Of a stretch of DNA of 64,000 bases, positions 17,360 to 27,786 are shown piece after piece. The translations under genes and the position numbers were made by a program. The notes beneath the pieces are model-generated. The model worked only from the letters and a program-made list of their open reading frames with translations, was not told where the DNA came from and made no database searches. How positions within the stretch are numbered: the stretch's first letter is position 1; each line of letters opens with the position of its first letter. The stretch is taken from assembly GCF_041729615.1 (NCBI RefSeq), contig NZ_CP154874.1:3455501-3519500 (forward strand). Direction: 5' to 3'. The stretch comes from Pseudomonas alcaligenes (GTDB taxonomy: Bacteria; Pseudomonadota; Gammaproteobacteria; Pseudomonadales; Pseudomonadaceae).

Positions 17360-17386
17360 TATACTCGCGGCTGGATAAATAGACAG
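17360..17386 (+). promoter_or_regulatory. ruvCAB promoter -10 and LexA-like box
   Basis: TATACT at 17360-17365 is a good -10. Directly after it, 17371-17386 reads CTGGATAAATAGACAG, close to the LexA consensus CTGT-N8-ACAG with one mismatch in the left arm. The box would cover the transcription start, 29 bases before the ruvC ATG. Confidence 0.6.
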
Positions 17387-17414
17387 TGCCTTGGTGCGCG
17401 GAGCTGAACCCGGC

Positions 17415-17939
17415 ATGACCCTGATTCTTGGCATCGACCCCGGCTCGCGCATCACCGGCTACGGCGTGGTGCGCGACACCGGACGCGGCTGTGAATACGT
17501 GGCCTCCGGCTGCATCCGCACCGGCGAGGGCGATCTGGCCAGCCGCCTGCAGAAGGTGTTTCGCGGCGTCAGCGAGGTGATTCGCCTGCACGAGCCGGTG
17601 ACCATGGGCATCGAGCAGGTGTTCATGGCCAAGAATGCCGATTCCGCGCTCAAGCTCGGCCAGGCCCGCGGCGCGGCGATAGTCGCCGGCATCGAGGCTG
17701 GGCTGGATGTCAGCGAGTACACCGCCAGCCAGGTCAAGCAGGCCATCGCCGGTACCGGCGGGGCGGACAAGCAGCAGGTGATGATGATGGTCATGCACCT
17801 GCTCAGGCTCACCCAGAAGCCGCAGATCGACGCATCCGACGCCCTGGCCATCGCCCTTTGCCACGCTCATCACCGGCAGAGCCTGATTCCCCACGGCCTG
17901 CTTGGCGCCAAACGGCGCAGCGGCCGCCTGCGCCTGTAA
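17415..17939 (+). CDS. ruvC: Holliday junction resolvase RuvC
   Basis: This 174-residue protein matches RuvC in length. The acidic active site of the RNase H-like fold is visible: D8 (GIDPGS), E67 (MGIEQVF), D139 and D142 (QIDASDALA). It cuts Holliday junctions symmetrically with RuvAB. It is first in a ruvC-ruvA-ruvB operon; ruvA starts 17 bases after its stop. I use the ATG at 17415; upstream in-frame codons would extend into the LexA-like box. Confidence 0.97.
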   Translation: MTLILGIDPGSRITGYGVVRDTGRGCEYVASGCIRTGEGDLASRLQKVFRGVSEVIRLHEPVTMGIEQVFMAKNADSALKLGQARGAAIVAGIEAGLDVSEYTASQVKQAIAGTGGADKQQVMMMVMHLLRLTQKPQIDASDALAIALCHAHHRQSLIPHGLLGAKRRSGRLRL

Positions 17940-17956
17940 CAGAAGGAAGCGAATTC

Positions 17957-18562
17957 GTGATCGGACGCCTCAAGGGCACCCTGGCGGAAAAGCAGCCGCC
18001 GCATTTGATCCTCGACGTGAATGGCGTCGGCTACGAGCTGGAAGTGCCGATGACCACCCTCTACCGCCTGCCGGCGGTGGGGCAGGCGGTGACCCTGCAC
18101 ACCCACCTGGTGGTGCGCGAGGATGCCCACCTGCTCTATGGTTTCTTCGAGAAGCGTGAACGCGAGCTGTTTCGCGAGCTGATCCGGCTCAATGGCGTCG
18201 GCCCCAAGCTGGCCCTGGCGCTGATGTCCGGGCTGGAGGTGGATGAGCTGGTGCGCTGCGTGCAGGCCCAGGATACCTCGACCCTGGTGAAGATCCCCGG
18301 CGTCGGCAAGAAGACCGCCGAGCGCCTGCTGGTGGAGCTCAAGGATCGCTTCAAGGCCTGGGAGACCATGCCGTCCATCGCCACGCTGGTGGTGGAACCT
18401 CGTGCTGGCGTGGCAGTCTCAAGCGCGGAGAACGATGCCTTGAGCGCATTGATCGCCCTCGGCTTCAAGCCGCAGGAAGCCAGCAAGGCCGTGGCAGCGA
18501 TCAAGGAAGAGGGTCTGTCCAGCGAAGAAATGATCCGTCGAGCCCTCAAGGGCATGGTCTAA
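17957..18562 (+). CDS. ruvA: Holliday junction DNA helicase subunit RuvA
   Basis: This 201-residue protein is full length: an OB domain (1-65), two helix-hairpin-helix motifs ([12 protein letters not shown] and [13 protein letters not shown]) and a C-terminal RuvB-binding domain after about 150. It starts with GTG at 17957 (VIGRLKG), with GAAGGAAG upstream; the open frame extends left into ruvC but the conserved start is here. RuvA binds the junction as a tetramer and recruits RuvB. Confidence 0.97.
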   Translation: MIGRLKGTLAEKQPPHLILDVNGVGYELEVPMTTLYRLPAVGQAVTLHTHLVVREDAHLLYGFFEKRERELFRELIRLNGVGPKLALALMSGLEVDELVRCVQAQDTSTLVKIPGVGKKTAERLLVELKDRFKAWETMPSIATLVVEPRAGVAVSSAENDALSALIALGFKPQEASKAVAAIKEEGLSSEEMIRRALKGMV

Positions 18563-18565
18563 GCA

Positions 18566-19615
18566 GTGATCGAAGCCGACCGTCTCATTACCGCCAGCAG
18601 CCGCGACCGCGACGAGCAGCTGGACCGTGCCATCCGCCCCCTGGCGCTGGCCGAATACATCGGCCAGCCGGTGGTGCGCGAGCAGATGGAGCTGTTCATC
18701 CAGGCCGCCAAGAACCGCCAGGAAGCCTTGGATCACACCCTGATCTTCGGCCCTCCCGGCCTGGGCAAGACCACCCTGGCCAACATCATCGCCCAGGAAA
18801 TGGGCGTGTCGATCAAGAGCACCTCGGGCCCGGTGCTGGAGCGCCCGGGTGACCTGGCGGCGCTGCTGACCAATCTGGAGGCCGGCGATGTGCTGTTCGT
18901 CGACGAGATCCATCGCCTGTCGCCGGTGGTCGAGGAAGTGCTGTATCCGGCCATGGAGGACTTCCAGCTCGACATCATGATCGGCGAGGGCCCGGCTGCC
19001 CGCTCGATCAAACTTGACCTGCCGCCCTTCACCCTGGTCGGCGCCACCACCCGCGCCGGCATGCTGACCAATCCGCTGCGTGATCGTTTCGGCATCGTCC
19101 AGCGCCTGGAGTTCTATTCCAGCGAGGATCTGGCCACCATCGTCAGTCGCTCGGCCGGCATTCTCGGTCTGCATATCGACCCCGAAGGCGCCTTCGAGAT
19201 CGCCCGTCGCGCCCGTGGCACGCCGCGTATCGCCAACCGCCTGCTGCGCCGCGTGCGCGACTTCGCCGAAGTGCGCGCCGGCGGGCAGATCAGCCGGAGC
19301 ATCGCCGACCAGGCGCTGAACATGCTGGACGTCGACGAACGTGGCTTCGACCACCAGGACCGCCGTCTACTGCTGGCCATGATCGACAAGTTCGACGGCG
19401 GCCCGGTGGGCATCGACAACCTGGCGGCGGCCATCGGCGAGGAGCGCGGCACCATCGAGGACGTGCTCGAACCCTACCTGATCCAGCAGGGCTACATCAT
19501 GCGTACGCCGCGCGGCAGGGTGGTGACCCGGCATGCCTACCTGCACTTCGGCCTGAATCTGCCGAAGCGCCTGGGTGAAGCGCCGGTCGCGGACCTGTTC
19601 GACGGCAACGAATAG
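18566..19615 (+). CDS. ruvB: Holliday junction ATP-dependent helicase RuvB
   Basis: This 349-residue AAA+ motor has Walker [10 protein letters not shown] (62-70), Walker B FVDEIHR (D113, E114), sensor GATTRAG and a C-terminal winged helix. It drives branch migration with RuvA. A GTG starts it 3 bases after the ruvA stop. A weak hairpin without U-run follows the gene at about 19628-19650. Confidence 0.97.
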   Translation: MIEADRLITASSRDRDEQLDRAIRPLALAEYIGQPVVREQMELFIQAAKNRQEALDHTLIFGPPGLGKTTLANIIAQEMGVSIKSTSGPVLERPGDLAALLTNLEAGDVLFVDEIHRLSPVVEEVLYPAMEDFQLDIMIGEGPAARSIKLDLPPFTLVGATTRAGMLTNPLRDRFGIVQRLEFYSSEDLATIVSRSAGILGLHIDPEGAFEIARRARGTPRIANRLLRRVRDFAEVRAGGQISRSIADQALNMLDVDERGFDHQDRRLLLAMIDKFDGGPVGIDNLAAAIGEERGTIEDVLEPYLIQQGYIMRTPRGRVVTRHAYLHFGLNLPKRLGEAPVADLFDGNE

Positions 19616-19668
19616 TCGAAAAACAAAGGCTTGCCCGGATTGGCAAGGCCAGGAGTAAACACTAGAGT

Positions 19669-20112
19669 ATGCGCGCGCAAAACGAGGCCCAGCCTTTCGC
19701 CCTCAGGTGTCGGGTGTATTACGAGGACACCGACGCCGGCGGCATCGTCTACTACGTCAACTACCTCAAGTTCATGGAGCGGGCTCGTACCGAGTGCCTG
19801 CGCAGTCTGGGTTTCGCCCAGTCGCAGCTGGCCGGGGAGAATCTGCTGTTCGTCGTGCATTCCGCCGAGGCGCGCTATCACGCACCGGCCCGGCTGGACG
19901 ACGAACTTTTTATCACCGCCGAGGTGATCGAGTTAAACCGTGCCAGCCTGCGTTTTCGTCAACAGGTGCGGCGGGTAACGGATGAGGCGCTGCTCTGCGA
20001 GGGGCAGTTCGTGGTGGCCTGTGTGCGCACCGACAATTTGAAACCCCGTGCCATCCCCGAGGCGCTGCGCGCAGCCTTCGCCGGCATGGGTCAAGTCACA
20101 GCAGGAGAGTAG
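19669..20112 (+). CDS. ybgC: Tol-Pal system acyl-CoA thioesterase YbgC
   Basis: This 147-residue hotdog thioesterase carries [26 protein letters not shown], the 4-hydroxybenzoyl-CoA thioesterase-type active site with the catalytic Asp in YEDTDAGG. YbgC genes sit at the head of tol-pal operons across proteobacteria and are linked to phospholipid or acyl-CoA metabolism near the membrane. tolQ starts immediately after its stop. Confidence 0.94.
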   Translation: MRAQNEAQPFALRCRVYYEDTDAGGIVYYVNYLKFMERARTECLRSLGFAQSQLAGENLLFVVHSAEARYHAPARLDDELFITAEVIELNRASLRFRQQVRRVTDEALLCEGQFVVACVRTDNLKPRAIPEALRAAFAGMGQVTAGE

Positions 20113-20113
20113 C

Positions 20114-20815
20114 GTGGAAGCAACAGCCAACGCCGTTGACCATATGTCGATGTGGAGCCTGATCAGCAACGCCAGTCTGGTGGTGCAGCTGGTCATGCTG
20201 ACCCTGGTCGCCGCTTCGGTGGTGTCCTGGATCATGATCTTCCAGCGCAGCACCATGCTGCGCGCGGCGAAGAAGTCGCTGGAGGTGTTCGAGGAGCGCT
20301 TCTGGTCCGGTATCGACCTGTCCAAGCTGTATCGCCAGGCCGGCAGCAACCCGGACCCGGATTGCGGCATCGAGCAGATCTTCCGCGCCGGCTTCAAGGA
20401 GTTCTCCCGCCTGCGCCAGCAGTCCGGCGTCGACCCGGATGCGGTGATGGACGGCGTGGCCCGCGCCATGCGCGTGGCCATCTCGCGTGAGGAAGAGAAG
20501 CTGGAAACCAGCCTGCCGTTCCTCGCCACCGTCGGCTCCACCAGCCCCTACATCGGACTGTTCGGTACCGTGTGGGGCATCATGAACTCCTTCCGCGGCC
20601 TGGCCCAGGTGCAGCAGGCGACCCTGGCCACCGTGGCGCCGGGCATCGCCGAGGCGCTGATCGCCACCGCCATCGGCCTGTTCGCCGCCATTCCGGCGGT
20701 GATCGCCTACAACCGCTTCTCGGCGCAAGGCGATCGCCTGATTGGCCGTTACTACACCTTTGCCGACGAGTTCCAGGCGATCCTGCACCGCAAAGTGCAC
20801 ACCAGCGAGGACTGA
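20114..20815 (+). CDS. tolQ: Tol-Pal system inner-membrane protein TolQ
   Basis: This 233-residue MotA/ExbB-like protein has three transmembrane helices (about 20-42, 135-160, 170-195). The motif TSPYIGLFGTVWGIMNSF is diagnostic. With TolR it forms the proton-driven motor that energises TolA. The GTG at 20114 is preceded by GGAGAG; frames starting further left overlap ybgC. Confidence 0.96.
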   Translation: MEATANAVDHMSMWSLISNASLVVQLVMLTLVAASVVSWIMIFQRSTMLRAAKKSLEVFEERFWSGIDLSKLYRQAGSNPDPDCGIEQIFRAGFKEFSRLRQQSGVDPDAVMDGVARAMRVAISREEEKLETSLPFLATVGSTSPYIGLFGTVWGIMNSFRGLAQVQQATLATVAPGIAEALIATAIGLFAAIPAVIAYNRFSAQGDRLIGRYYTFADEFQAILHRKVHTSED

Positions 20816-20825
20816 GGCTCAGCCC

Positions 20826-21284
20826 ATGGCCAGAATTCGCAACAGACGCAAGCCGGTCGCCGAGATGAACGTCGTGCCTTATATCGACGTGATGCTGGTG
20901 CTGCTGGTGATCTTCATGGTGACCGCGCCCATGCTCAACCAGGGCGTCAAGGTCGACCTGCCCAAGGTTTCCAGCGAGGCCCTGCCGCAGGACAACAATG
21001 CCCGTGTGCTGACCATCTCGATCAAGGCCGACAAGACCTACTATTGGAACATGGGCGAGGAAGTCGACCCGGACCAGGGCAAGGCCAGTGAGACCGCCAC
21101 CGCGCTGCCGGCGCTGGTACAGACGGTGAGCGCGATCATGAACCAGAACGCCGCCCAGGGTAAGAAAGTTCAGGTCTTCGTGCGCGGCGACAAGTCGGTC
21201 GACTACGGCTCGGTCATGGCTGTCATGGGCGGTCTGCAGGAAGCCGGCGTGGGCAACGTCGGGCTGATCACCGAGGCGCCCTGA
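20826..21284 (+). CDS. tolR: Tol-Pal system protein TolR
   Basis: This 152-residue ExbD-like protein has one N-terminal transmembrane helix (about 18-38) with the essential aspartate in VVPYIDVMLVLLVIFMV, followed by a periplasmic domain. It works with TolQ in the proton channel. Its TGA overlaps the tolA ATG. Confidence 0.96.
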   Translation: MARIRNRRKPVAEMNVVPYIDVMLVLLVIFMVTAPMLNQGVKVDLPKVSSEALPQDNNARVLTISIKADKTYYWNMGEEVDPDQGKASETATALPALVQTVSAIMNQNAAQGKKVQVFVRGDKSVDYGSVMAVMGGLQEAGVGNVGLITEAP

Positions 21285-22237
21285 TGCAGCAGAAGAGCGT
21301 GCGCTCCTCGTCGGAAAGCTATTTCTGGCCAACGGTCTGGGCCGTGGCCATTCACGTCCTGCTGTTCGCCATGCTGTTCGTCAGCTTCCACTTCGCCCCG
21401 GAGCTGCCGCCGGCCAGGCCGATCGTGCAGGCGACCCTGTACCAGCTGAAGTCGCAGAGCCAGGCGACCACCCAGACCAATCAGAAGATCGCCGGCGAGG
21501 CGCAGAAGACCAAGGCGCGCCAGTACGAGGTGGAGCAGCTGGAGACCAAGAAGGAAGAACAGCAGAAGCAGGAAGCGGCGGAACAAAAGAAGGTCGCGGT
21601 GGCCAAACAGGCTGAGGCGAAGAAGCAGGCCGAAGCGAAGAAGGCCGAAGAAGCGAAGAAGGCGGCCGAACAGAAGAGGCTGGCCGAGATCGCCAAGAAG
21701 AAGTCTGAGGAAGAGAAGAAGAAAGCTGCCGCCGAGGAGGCGCGCAAGAAAGCGGCCGAGCAGGCGAAGAAAAAGGCTGCGGAGGAGGCCAAGAAGAAGG
21801 CCGCCGCCGAGGCTGCGAAGAAGAAGGCCCAGGAAGCCGCGCGCAAGGCCGCCGAGGACAAGAAGGCGCAGGCCCTGGCCGAGTTGCTGGGGGATACCAC
21901 CGAGCGCCAGCAGGCGCTGGCCGATGAGGTGGGCGATCAGGTGGCGGGCAGTCTCGATGACCTGATCATCAAGCTGGTCAGCGAGCAGTGGCAGCGTCCG
22001 CCGTCGGCGCGCAACGGCATGAGTGTCGAGGTGCTGATCCAGATGCTGCCCGATGGCACCATCGTCAATGCCTCGATCACCCGCTCCAGCGGCGATGCGC
22101 CTTTCGACAGCTCGGCGGTGGCGGCCGTGAAGAACGTCGTGCGTATTCCGGAAATGCAGCAAGTCGATAGTGCCACCTTTAATGCCATGTACCGTCAGCG
22201 GCGGATGATTTTCAAACCGGAGGACTTGTCTCTGTGA
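21284..22237 (+). CDS. tolA: Tol-Pal system protein TolA
   Basis: This 317-residue protein has an N-terminal transmembrane anchor (about 15-38), a long Lys/Ala/Glu-rich helical domain (about 70-205) made of KKKAEEAK-like repeats, and a C-terminal globular domain (about 215-317) that contacts Pal and TolB and serves as a receptor for filamentous phage coat proteins in other species. The last point is noteworthy given the prophage in this window. The stop overlaps tolB (GTGA). Confidence 0.95.
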   Translation: MQQKSVRSSSESYFWPTVWAVAIHVLLFAMLFVSFHFAPELPPARPIVQATLYQLKSQSQATTQTNQKIAGEAQKTKARQYEVEQLETKKEEQQKQEAAEQKKVAVAKQAEAKKQAEAKKAEEAKKAAEQKRLAEIAKKKSEEEKKKAAAEEARKKAAEQAKKKAAEEAKKKAAAEAAKKKAQEAARKAAEDKKAQALAELLGDTTERQQALADEVGDQVAGSLDDLIIKLVSEQWQRPPSARNGMSVEVLIQMLPDGTIVNASITRSSGDAPFDSSAVAAVKNVVRIPEMQQVDSATFNAMYRQRRMIFKPEDLSL

Positions 22238-23532
22238 ACAGCTTGATTCGTATGGCCCTGCTTGGGCTGGCCTTGCTGGCCGGTGCCGTGCAGGCAGCGG
22301 ACCCCTTGGTGGTCTCGACCGGCAGTGACCGCGCCATTCCCATCGCCGTGGTGCCTTTCGGCTGGCAGGGCGGCACCGTGCTGCCCGAGGACCTGGCCAC
22401 CGTTATCGGCAACGACCTGCGCAACAGCGGCATGTACGAGCCGATCCCGCGGCAGAACATGATCAGCCTGCCGACCTCGGCGGCCGAGATCATCTACCGC
22501 GACTGGCAGGCCCTGGGCGCCCAGTATGTGATGGTCGGCAGCATCGTACCGAACGGTGCGCGCCTGCAGGTGCAGTTCGCCCTGTTCAACGTGGCGACCC
22601 AGCAGCAGGTGGTGGCCGGCACCGTCGGTGGCACCACCGACCAGCTGCGCGACATGGCCCACCATATCGCCGACCAGGCCTTCGAGAAGCTCACCGGCAT
22701 CAAGGGCGCCTTCTCCACCAAGATGCTTTACGTCACCGCCGAGCGTTTTGGTGTCAACAACACCCGCTACACCCTGCAGCGCTCCGACTACGACGGCGCC
22801 CGTGGCGTGACCCTGCTGCAGTCGCGCGAACCGATCCTGTCGCCGCGCTACGCGCCGGATGGCCGCCGCATCGCCTACGTGTCCTTCGAGCAGCGCCGTC
22901 CGCGCATCTTCCTGCAGCACATCGATACCGGTCGCCGCGAGCAGCTGACCAACTTCGAGGGCCTCAACGGCGCGCCGGCCTTCTCGCCGGATGGCAATCG
23001 CCTGGCCTTCGTGCTGTCCAAGGACGGCAACCCGGAGATCTATGTGATGGACCTGGGCAGTCGCCAGATCCAGCGCGTGACCAACTCCGGCTCGATCGAG
23101 ACCGAGCCGTTCTGGGGCAAGGACGGGCAGACCCTGTACTTCACCAGCGACCGCGCCGGCAAGCCGCAGATCTACAAGCAGAGCATCTACGGCGGTGCCG
23201 CCCAGCGCGTGACCTTTACCGGCAACTACAATGCCAACCCGAAGCTGTCGGCCGACGAGAAGACCCTGGTGATGATCCATCGCCAGGACGGGTTCACCAA
23301 TTTCAAGGTGGCCGCCCAGGACCTGGTGACCAGCCGCCTGCGCATTCTCTCCGAGACCAGTCTGGACGACTCGCCCACTGTTGCGCCCAATGGCACCATG
23401 CTAATCTACGCCACCCGCCAGCAGGGCCGCGGAGTGCTGATGCTCGTGTCCATCAACGGGCGTGTCAGGCTCCCGATTCCCACCGCGCAAGGTGATGTAC
23501 GGGAACCGTCCTGGTCCCCTTACCTGAACTGA
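22234..23532 (+). CDS. tolB: Tol-Pal system periplasmic protein TolB
   Basis: This 432-residue protein has a signal peptide ending near ...AGAVQA (about 21), an N-terminal alpha/beta domain and a six-bladed beta-propeller with repeated [18 protein letters not shown] WD40-type motifs. It binds Pal and TolA in the periplasm. It starts at a GTG overlapping the tolA stop, with GGAGG 10 bases upstream. Confidence 0.96.
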   Translation: MNSLIRMALLGLALLAGAVQAADPLVVSTGSDRAIPIAVVPFGWQGGTVLPEDLATVIGNDLRNSGMYEPIPRQNMISLPTSAAEIIYRDWQALGAQYVMVGSIVPNGARLQVQFALFNVATQQQVVAGTVGGTTDQLRDMAHHIADQAFEKLTGIKGAFSTKMLYVTAERFGVNNTRYTLQRSDYDGARGVTLLQSREPILSPRYAPDGRRIAYVSFEQRRPRIFLQHIDTGRREQLTNFEGLNGAPAFSPDGNRLAFVLSKDGNPEIYVMDLGSRQIQRVTNSGSIETEPFWGKDGQTLYFTSDRAGKPQIYKQSIYGGAAQRVTFTGNYNANPKLSADEKTLVMIHRQDGFTNFKVAAQDLVTSRLRILSETSLDDSPTVAPNGTMLIYATRQQGRGVLMLVSINGRVRLPIPTAQGDVREPSWSPYLN

Positions 23533-23590
23533 TGCGGTACTGACTCTTTTTCTGCTGTAAACACACCTAGAACTCATTAGGAGCTCCACC

Positions 23591-24088
23591 ATGGAAATGC
23601 TGAAATTTGGCAAATTTGCCGCTCTGAGCCTGGCCCTGGCCGTGGCTGTTGGTTGCTCGTCCAAAGGCGGCGACGCCTCCGGCGAAGGCGCTGTCGATCC
23701 GAACGCTGGCTACAACGCCGGTGGCAGCGGCGTTGACGGTGCCCTGAGCGAAGAAGCCGCTCTGCGCGCCATCACCACCTTCTACTTCGAGTACGACAGC
23801 TCCGACCTGAAGCCGGAAGCCATGCGCGCTCTGGACGTCCACGCCAAGGACCTGAAAGGCAACGGCGCTCGCGTCGTTCTGGAAGGCCACACCGACGAGC
23901 GCGGCACCCGCGAGTACAACATGGCTCTGGGCGAGCGTCGTGCCAAGGCCGTTCAGCGCTACCTGGTGCTGCAGGGCGTTTCCCCGGCTCAGCTGGAACT
24001 GGTTTCCTACGGCGAAGAGCGTCCGGTTGCCACCAGCAGCGACGAGTCCTCCTGGGCTCAGAACCGCCGCGTCGAACTGCGCAAGTAA
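23591..24088 (+). CDS. pal: Peptidoglycan-associated lipoprotein Pal (OprL)
   Basis: This 165-residue lipoprotein has a lipobox AVAVGC (C22) and a C-terminal OmpA-like peptidoglycan-binding domain (about 55-165) with [13 protein letters not shown], which holds the diaminopimelate-binding Asp and Arg. It links the outer membrane to peptidoglycan and is released by TolB/TolA action. Codon use is biased toward the host's optimal set, as expected for an abundant protein. Confidence 0.97.
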   Translation: MEMLKFGKFAALSLALAVAVGCSSKGGDASGEGAVDPNAGYNAGGSGVDGALSEEAALRAITTFYFEYDSSDLKPEAMRALDVHAKDLKGNGARVVLEGHTDERGTREYNMALGERRAKAVQRYLVLQGVSPAQLELVSYGEERPVATSSDESSWAQNRRVELRK

Positions 24089-24094
24089 TTCGCC

Positions 24095-24916
24095 ATGCGT
24101 AAGTGCCCTCGTATCCTGACCTCCCTGGTGCTTGCCCTGCCGCTCGCGGCGGTGGCCGAGGTTCCCGTGATCGATAGCAGTGCCGGCTACGGCAGCAGCT
24201 ATCCGCCGGCGGGTTACGGTACGAGTGGTGCCTACGCCGGGGGCGGGGCGCAAGCCCCGACCTCGGCGCAGGGCGAGCTGTTCATGCAGCTGCAGCAGAT
24301 GCAGCAGGATATCGCCCAGCTCCGTGGCCTGGTCGAAGAACAGCAGAACGAGATCGAGCGTCTCAAGCAGGAGAGCCTGGCGCGTTACCAGGATCTCGAC
24401 AGCCGCCTGCAAGGCGGTGCCGCAGGTGCCCAGCAGGCACCGGCACAGAATTCCCCGGCCGGCGGCGCGATCAATGCCGCTGGTACCCCCGCTGCCTCAG
24501 CCTCGCAGCCCCCGGCAGCCAGCAACGAGCCGGCCGATCCGGCGAAGGAAAAGCTCTACTACGATGCGGCCTTCGACCTGATCAAGGCCAAGGACTTCGA
24601 CAAGGCCAGCCAGGCCTTCGAAGGTTTCCTGCGCAAGTTCCCGCAGAGCCAGTATGCCGGCAACGCCCAGTACTGGCTGGGTGAGGTCAACCTGGCCAAG
24701 GGTGACCTGCAGGGCGCCGGCAAGGCCTTCGCCCAGGTCGCCGCCAGCTACCCGACCCATGCCAAGGTGCCCGATTCGCTGTTCAAGCTGGCGGACGTCG
24801 AGCGGCGCCTGGGTAACAATGACCGGGCCAAGGGCATCCTCCAGCAGCTGATTGCCCAGTACCCGGGCTCTTCTGCCGCCCAGCTGGCGCAGCGCGATCT
24901 GCAGCGTCTGCCTTGA
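24095..24916 (+). CDS. cpoB: Cell division coordinator CpoB (YbgF)
   Basis: This 273-residue periplasmic protein has a signal peptide (about 1-22), a Gly/Tyr-rich stretch (25-55), a trimerising coiled coil (about 60-105), a Gln/Ala/Pro linker and a C-terminal TPR domain (about 150-270, repeats such as YDAAFDLIKAKDFDKASQAF). It coordinates Tol-Pal with peptidoglycan synthesis at division. It is the last gene of the operon and is followed by a strong terminator. Confidence 0.94.
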   Translation: MRKCPRILTSLVLALPLAAVAEVPVIDSSAGYGSSYPPAGYGTSGAYAGGGAQAPTSAQGELFMQLQQMQQDIAQLRGLVEEQQNEIERLKQESLARYQDLDSRLQGGAAGAQQAPAQNSPAGGAINAAGTPAASASQPPAASNEPADPAKEKLYYDAAFDLIKAKDFDKASQAFEGFLRKFPQSQYAGNAQYWLGEVNLAKGDLQGAGKAFAQVAASYPTHAKVPDSLFKLADVERRLGNNDRAKGILQQLIAQYPGSSAAQLAQRDLQRLP

Positions 24917-24931
24917 GCCTTTCGGCGTTGT

Positions 24932-24961
24932 GAAAAGCCCGCGCTAGTCGCGGGCTTTTTC
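24932..24961 (+). terminator. Terminator of the tol-pal operon
   Basis: A perfect 12-bp GC-rich stem (24932-24943 with 24950-24961) ends in a T-run. It closes the ybgC-cpoB transcription unit. Confidence 0.93.
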
Positions 24962-25002
24962 ATGGGCACGCGCCCAGATCGTCGCCTGCGCGGCGGGAAA
25001 AA

Positions 25003-25031
25003 TGTTGCCCGGGCGCTTTTTCGCTTAGAAT
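25003..25031 (+). promoter_or_regulatory. Candidate queE promoter
   Basis: TAGAAT at 25026-25031 with TGTTGC at 25003-25008 (17-base spacing) gives a plausible sigma-70 promoter. The transcript would start near 25037. Confidence 0.4.
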
Positions 25032-25095
25032 CGCCGCCCCGACTTTCCCGCAACGGAGGCGGATGGCCTGTTTCGCCGTCACGCCCGGTGCCGAT

Positions 25096-25743
25096 ATGCA
25101 AACAACCCTGCGCATTACCGAGATTTTCTACTCGCTGCAGGGCGAGACCAATACCAGTGGCCTGCCCACGGTATTCGTTCGCCTGACCGGCTGCCCGCTG
25201 CGCTGCCAGTACTGCGATACCGCCTATGCCTTCAATGGTGGCGAGATCATGAGCCTGGAGGCCATCCTCGAGCGGGTGGCCGCCTTCAGGCCGCGTTATG
25301 TCTGCGTCACCGGTGGCGAGCCGCTGGCACAACCCAATTGCATCCCTTTGCTCGAGCAGCTGTGTGACGCCGGCTACAGCGTGTCGCTGGAAACCAGTGG
25401 AGCCATGGATATTGCCCCTACGGACCGACGAGTCAGTCGGGTGCTCGATCTGAAGACCCCGGGCTCGCAGGAGGTCGCGCGCAACCTCTACAGCAACCTG
25501 GATGAGCTGACCGGCAACGACCAGGTGAAGTTCGTCATCTGCTCGCGCGAGGATTACGACTGGGCTGTCTCCAAGCTGATCGAGTACCGCCTCGATCAGC
25601 GTGCCGGCGAGGTGCTGTTCTCGCCCAGCCACCAGCAGGTGGATGCCCGCGCCCTGGCCGACTGGATCATTGCCGACAACCTGCCGGTACGCTTCCAGCT
25701 GCAGTTGCACAAGATCCTCTGGAACGACGAGCCGGGGCACTGA
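25096..25743 (+). CDS. queE: 7-carboxy-7-deazaguanine synthase QueE
   Basis: This 215-residue radical SAM enzyme has the cluster motif CPLRCQYC (C33, C37, C40) and the SAM-binding VTGGEPLAQ. It converts 6-carboxytetrahydropterin to 7-carboxy-7-deazaguanine in queuosine synthesis. I start at the ATG at 25096, where family homology begins. An in-frame ATG at 25063 follows GGAGG by only 3 bases and would add 11 residues; it cannot be excluded. queC follows after 1 base. Confidence 0.94.
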   Translation: MQTTLRITEIFYSLQGETNTSGLPTVFVRLTGCPLRCQYCDTAYAFNGGEIMSLEAILERVAAFRPRYVCVTGGEPLAQPNCIPLLEQLCDAGYSVSLETSGAMDIAPTDRRVSRVLDLKTPGSQEVARNLYSNLDELTGNDQVKFVICSREDYDWAVSKLIEYRLDQRAGEVLFSPSHQQVDARALADWIIADNLPVRFQLQLHKILWNDEPGH

Positions 25744-25744
25744 C

Positions 25745-26419
25745 ATGACCGACAAGAAAGCCGTGGTGTTGCTCTCCGGTGGCCTGGATTCGGCCACCAT
25801 CCTGGCCCAGGCCAAGGCGGCCGGCTTCGCCTGCTACAGCATGAGTTTCGATTATGGCCAGCGTCACCGTGCCGAGCTGCAGGCGGCCGAGCGGGTGGCG
25901 CGCCAGCTGGGCGTGGTCGAGCACAAGGTGATCGGTCTCAACCTCAACGGCATCGGCGGCTCGGCCCTGACCGACAGCTCCATCGCCGTGCCGGAGAGTC
26001 CGACCGAGGGCATCCCGATTACCTACGTGCCGGCGCGCAACACGGTGTTCCTGGCCCTGGCGCTGGGCTGGGCCGAGGTGCTGGGTGCCCACGACATCTT
26101 CATCGGCGTCAATGCGGTGGATTACTCCGGCTATCCGGATTGCCGTCCCGAATTCATCGCCGCCTTCGAGCGGGTGGCCAACCTGGCGACCCGCGAGGGC
26201 GTTGAGGGCAGCGGTTTCCGCATCCAGGCGCCGCTGCAGAATCTGTCCAAGGCGCAGATTGTGCAGATCGGCTTGCAGCATGGCGTCGACTACGGCCTGA
26301 CCGTGTCCTGCTACCAGGCCGATGATGATGGTCGTGCCTGTGGCAAGTGCGACAGCTGTCGCCTGCGTGCGGCGGGCTTCGCCGCGGCCGGCGTGGCCGA
26401 CCCGACCCGCTACGCGTAA
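25745..26419 (+). CDS. queC: 7-cyano-7-deazaguanine synthase QueC
   Basis: This 224-residue PP-loop ATPase has SGGLDS (11-16) and the C-terminal zinc ligands C189, C199, C202 and C205. It makes preQ0 from the QueE product with ammonia and ATP. It is coupled to queE (TGACATG). Together they supply the precursor for queuosine in tRNA wobble positions. Confidence 0.96.
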   Translation: MTDKKAVVLLSGGLDSATILAQAKAAGFACYSMSFDYGQRHRAELQAAERVARQLGVVEHKVIGLNLNGIGGSALTDSSIAVPESPTEGIPITYVPARNTVFLALALGWAEVLGAHDIFIGVNAVDYSGYPDCRPEFIAAFERVANLATREGVEGSGFRIQAPLQNLSKAQIVQIGLQHGVDYGLTVSCYQADDDGRACGKCDSCRLRAAGFAAAGVADPTRYA

Positions 26420-26476
26420 GTTTTTTTCGTGGAGTGTTGATTTCCTGAATCAAATCAGTATCATGCGCACCGCGTT

Positions 26477-26552
26477 GGGTCGTTAGCTCAGTCGGTAGAG
26501 CAGTTGGCTTTTAACCAATTGGTCGTAGGTTCGAATCCTACACGACCCACCA
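26477..26552 (+). tRNA. tRNA-Lys (anticodon TTT)
   Basis: A 76-base cloverleaf with encoded CCA: acceptor GGGTCGT pairs with ACGACCC, the anticodon loop is CTTTTAA with TTT, and the T arm contains GGTTCGAATCC. This site carries genomic islands in P. aeruginosa; here it is followed directly by its terminator and nadA, with no insertion. Confidence 0.98.
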
Positions 26553-26560
26553 TATCGTCA

Positions 26561-26587
26561 AAGCCAGTCTTCAGACTGGCTTTTTTT
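26561..26587 (+). terminator. Terminator of tRNA-Lys
   Basis: A stem (26561-26569 with 26574-26580 plus the first Ts) with loop TTCA is followed by TTTTTTT. Confidence 0.93.
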
Positions 26588-26672
26588 ATGCCCGCAAAAG
26601 GGCTGACAGAGGCGGCAGAGGGCCTGGTGGTATACTGGCCGCTCGCGTATCAGCGCTCGCAGGTTTCATGAC

Positions 26673-27731
26673 ATGACCCAGATTTCCGAACGCCTGCTGG
26701 TTCAGGCCCACCTCGCCGCCAAGCAGCCCAAGCCGCTGACCGCCGAGGAGGAGGCCTTCTACCGCAGCGAGATCGCCGCCGAGCTGAAGAAGCAGAACGC
26801 CGTGCTGGTGGCCCACTATTACTGCGATCCGGTGATCCAGGCCCTGGCCGAGGAAACCGGTGGCTGCGTGTCCGACTCCCTGGAGATGGCCCGTTTCGGC
26901 AACCAGCATGCGGCGCAGACCGTGGTGGTGGCCGGGGTCAAGTTCATGGGCGAGACGGCCAAGATCCTCAATCCGGAGAAGCGCGTGCTGATGCCGACCC
27001 TGGAGGCCACCTGTTCGCTCGATCTGGGTTGCCCGGTGGACGAGTTCTCGGCCTTCTGCGACCAGCACCCGGACCGCACCGTGGTGGTCTATGCCAACAC
27101 TTCGGCGGCGGTGAAGGCGCGCGCCGACTGGGTGGTGACCTCCAGCTGCGCGCTGGAGATCGTCGAGAGCCTGATGGACAACGGCGAGAAGGTCCTCTGG
27201 GCGCCGGACCAGCATCTGGGGCGCTACATCCAGCGCGAGACCGGTGCCGACATGCTGCTGTGGGACGGCGCCTGCATCGTCCACGAGGAGTTCAAGGCCA
27301 AGCAGCTGGAAGACATGAAGGCGCTGTATCCGGAGGCCGCCGTGCTGGTGCACCCGGAGTCGCCCGAGGCGGTGATCGAACTGGCTGACGCAGTGGGCTC
27401 CACCAGCCAGCTGATCAAGGCGGCGCAGACCCTGCCGAACAAGACCTTCATCGTCGCCACCGACCGCGGCATCTTCTACAAGATGCAGCAGCTGTGCCCG
27501 GACAAGGTCTTCGTCGAGGCGCCCACGGCCGGCAACGGCGCCGCCTGCCGCAGCTGCGCGCACTGCCCGTGGATGGCGATGAATACCCTGCAGCGCACCC
27601 TGCAGTGCCTGCGAGAGGGCAGCAACGAGATCCTCGTGGAGCCGGCGCTGATTCCGCGCGCGGTCAAACCGCTCAAGCGCATGCTGGATTTCACCCAGGC
27701 GGCGCGGCTGAAGCTGGCCGGCAACGCCTGA
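26673..27731 (+). CDS. nadA: Quinolinate synthase NadA
   Basis: This 352-residue protein has the three-fold pseudo-symmetry of NadA. The conserved cysteines lie in [20 protein letters not shown] and [11 protein letters not shown], and supply the [4Fe-4S] ligands. It condenses iminoaspartate with dihydroxyacetone phosphate to quinolinate in de novo NAD synthesis. A TATACT at 26631-26636 may be its -10. Confidence 0.96.
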   Translation: MTQISERLLVQAHLAAKQPKPLTAEEEAFYRSEIAAELKKQNAVLVAHYYCDPVIQALAEETGGCVSDSLEMARFGNQHAAQTVVVAGVKFMGETAKILNPEKRVLMPTLEATCSLDLGCPVDEFSAFCDQHPDRTVVVYANTSAAVKARADWVVTSSCALEIVESLMDNGEKVLWAPDQHLGRYIQRETGADMLLWDGACIVHEEFKAKQLEDMKALYPEAAVLVHPESPEAVIELADAVGSTSQLIKAAQTLPNKTFIVATDRGIFYKMQQLCPDKVFVEAPTAGNGAACRSCAHCPWMAMNTLQRTLQCLREGSNEILVEPALIPRAVKPLKRMLDFTQAARLKLAGNA

Positions 27732-27747
27732 GCCACGAGCGTTCATG

Positions 27748-27775
27748 AAAAAGCCCGGCGAATGCCGGGCTTTTC
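27748..27775. terminator. Bidirectional terminator between nadA and bepA
   Basis: A stem AAAAGCCCGGC (27749-27759) pairs with GCCGGGCTTTT (27764-27774); loop GAAT. A-run left and T-run right serve both convergent genes. Confidence 0.9.
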
Positions 27776-27786
27776 CGTTGCAGCGA

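Noticed and set aside
26477..26672. Island at tRNA-Lys, as in some P. aeruginosa strains
   Set aside because: The tRNA is followed at once by its terminator and nadA; no repeat of its 3' end was seen downstream.
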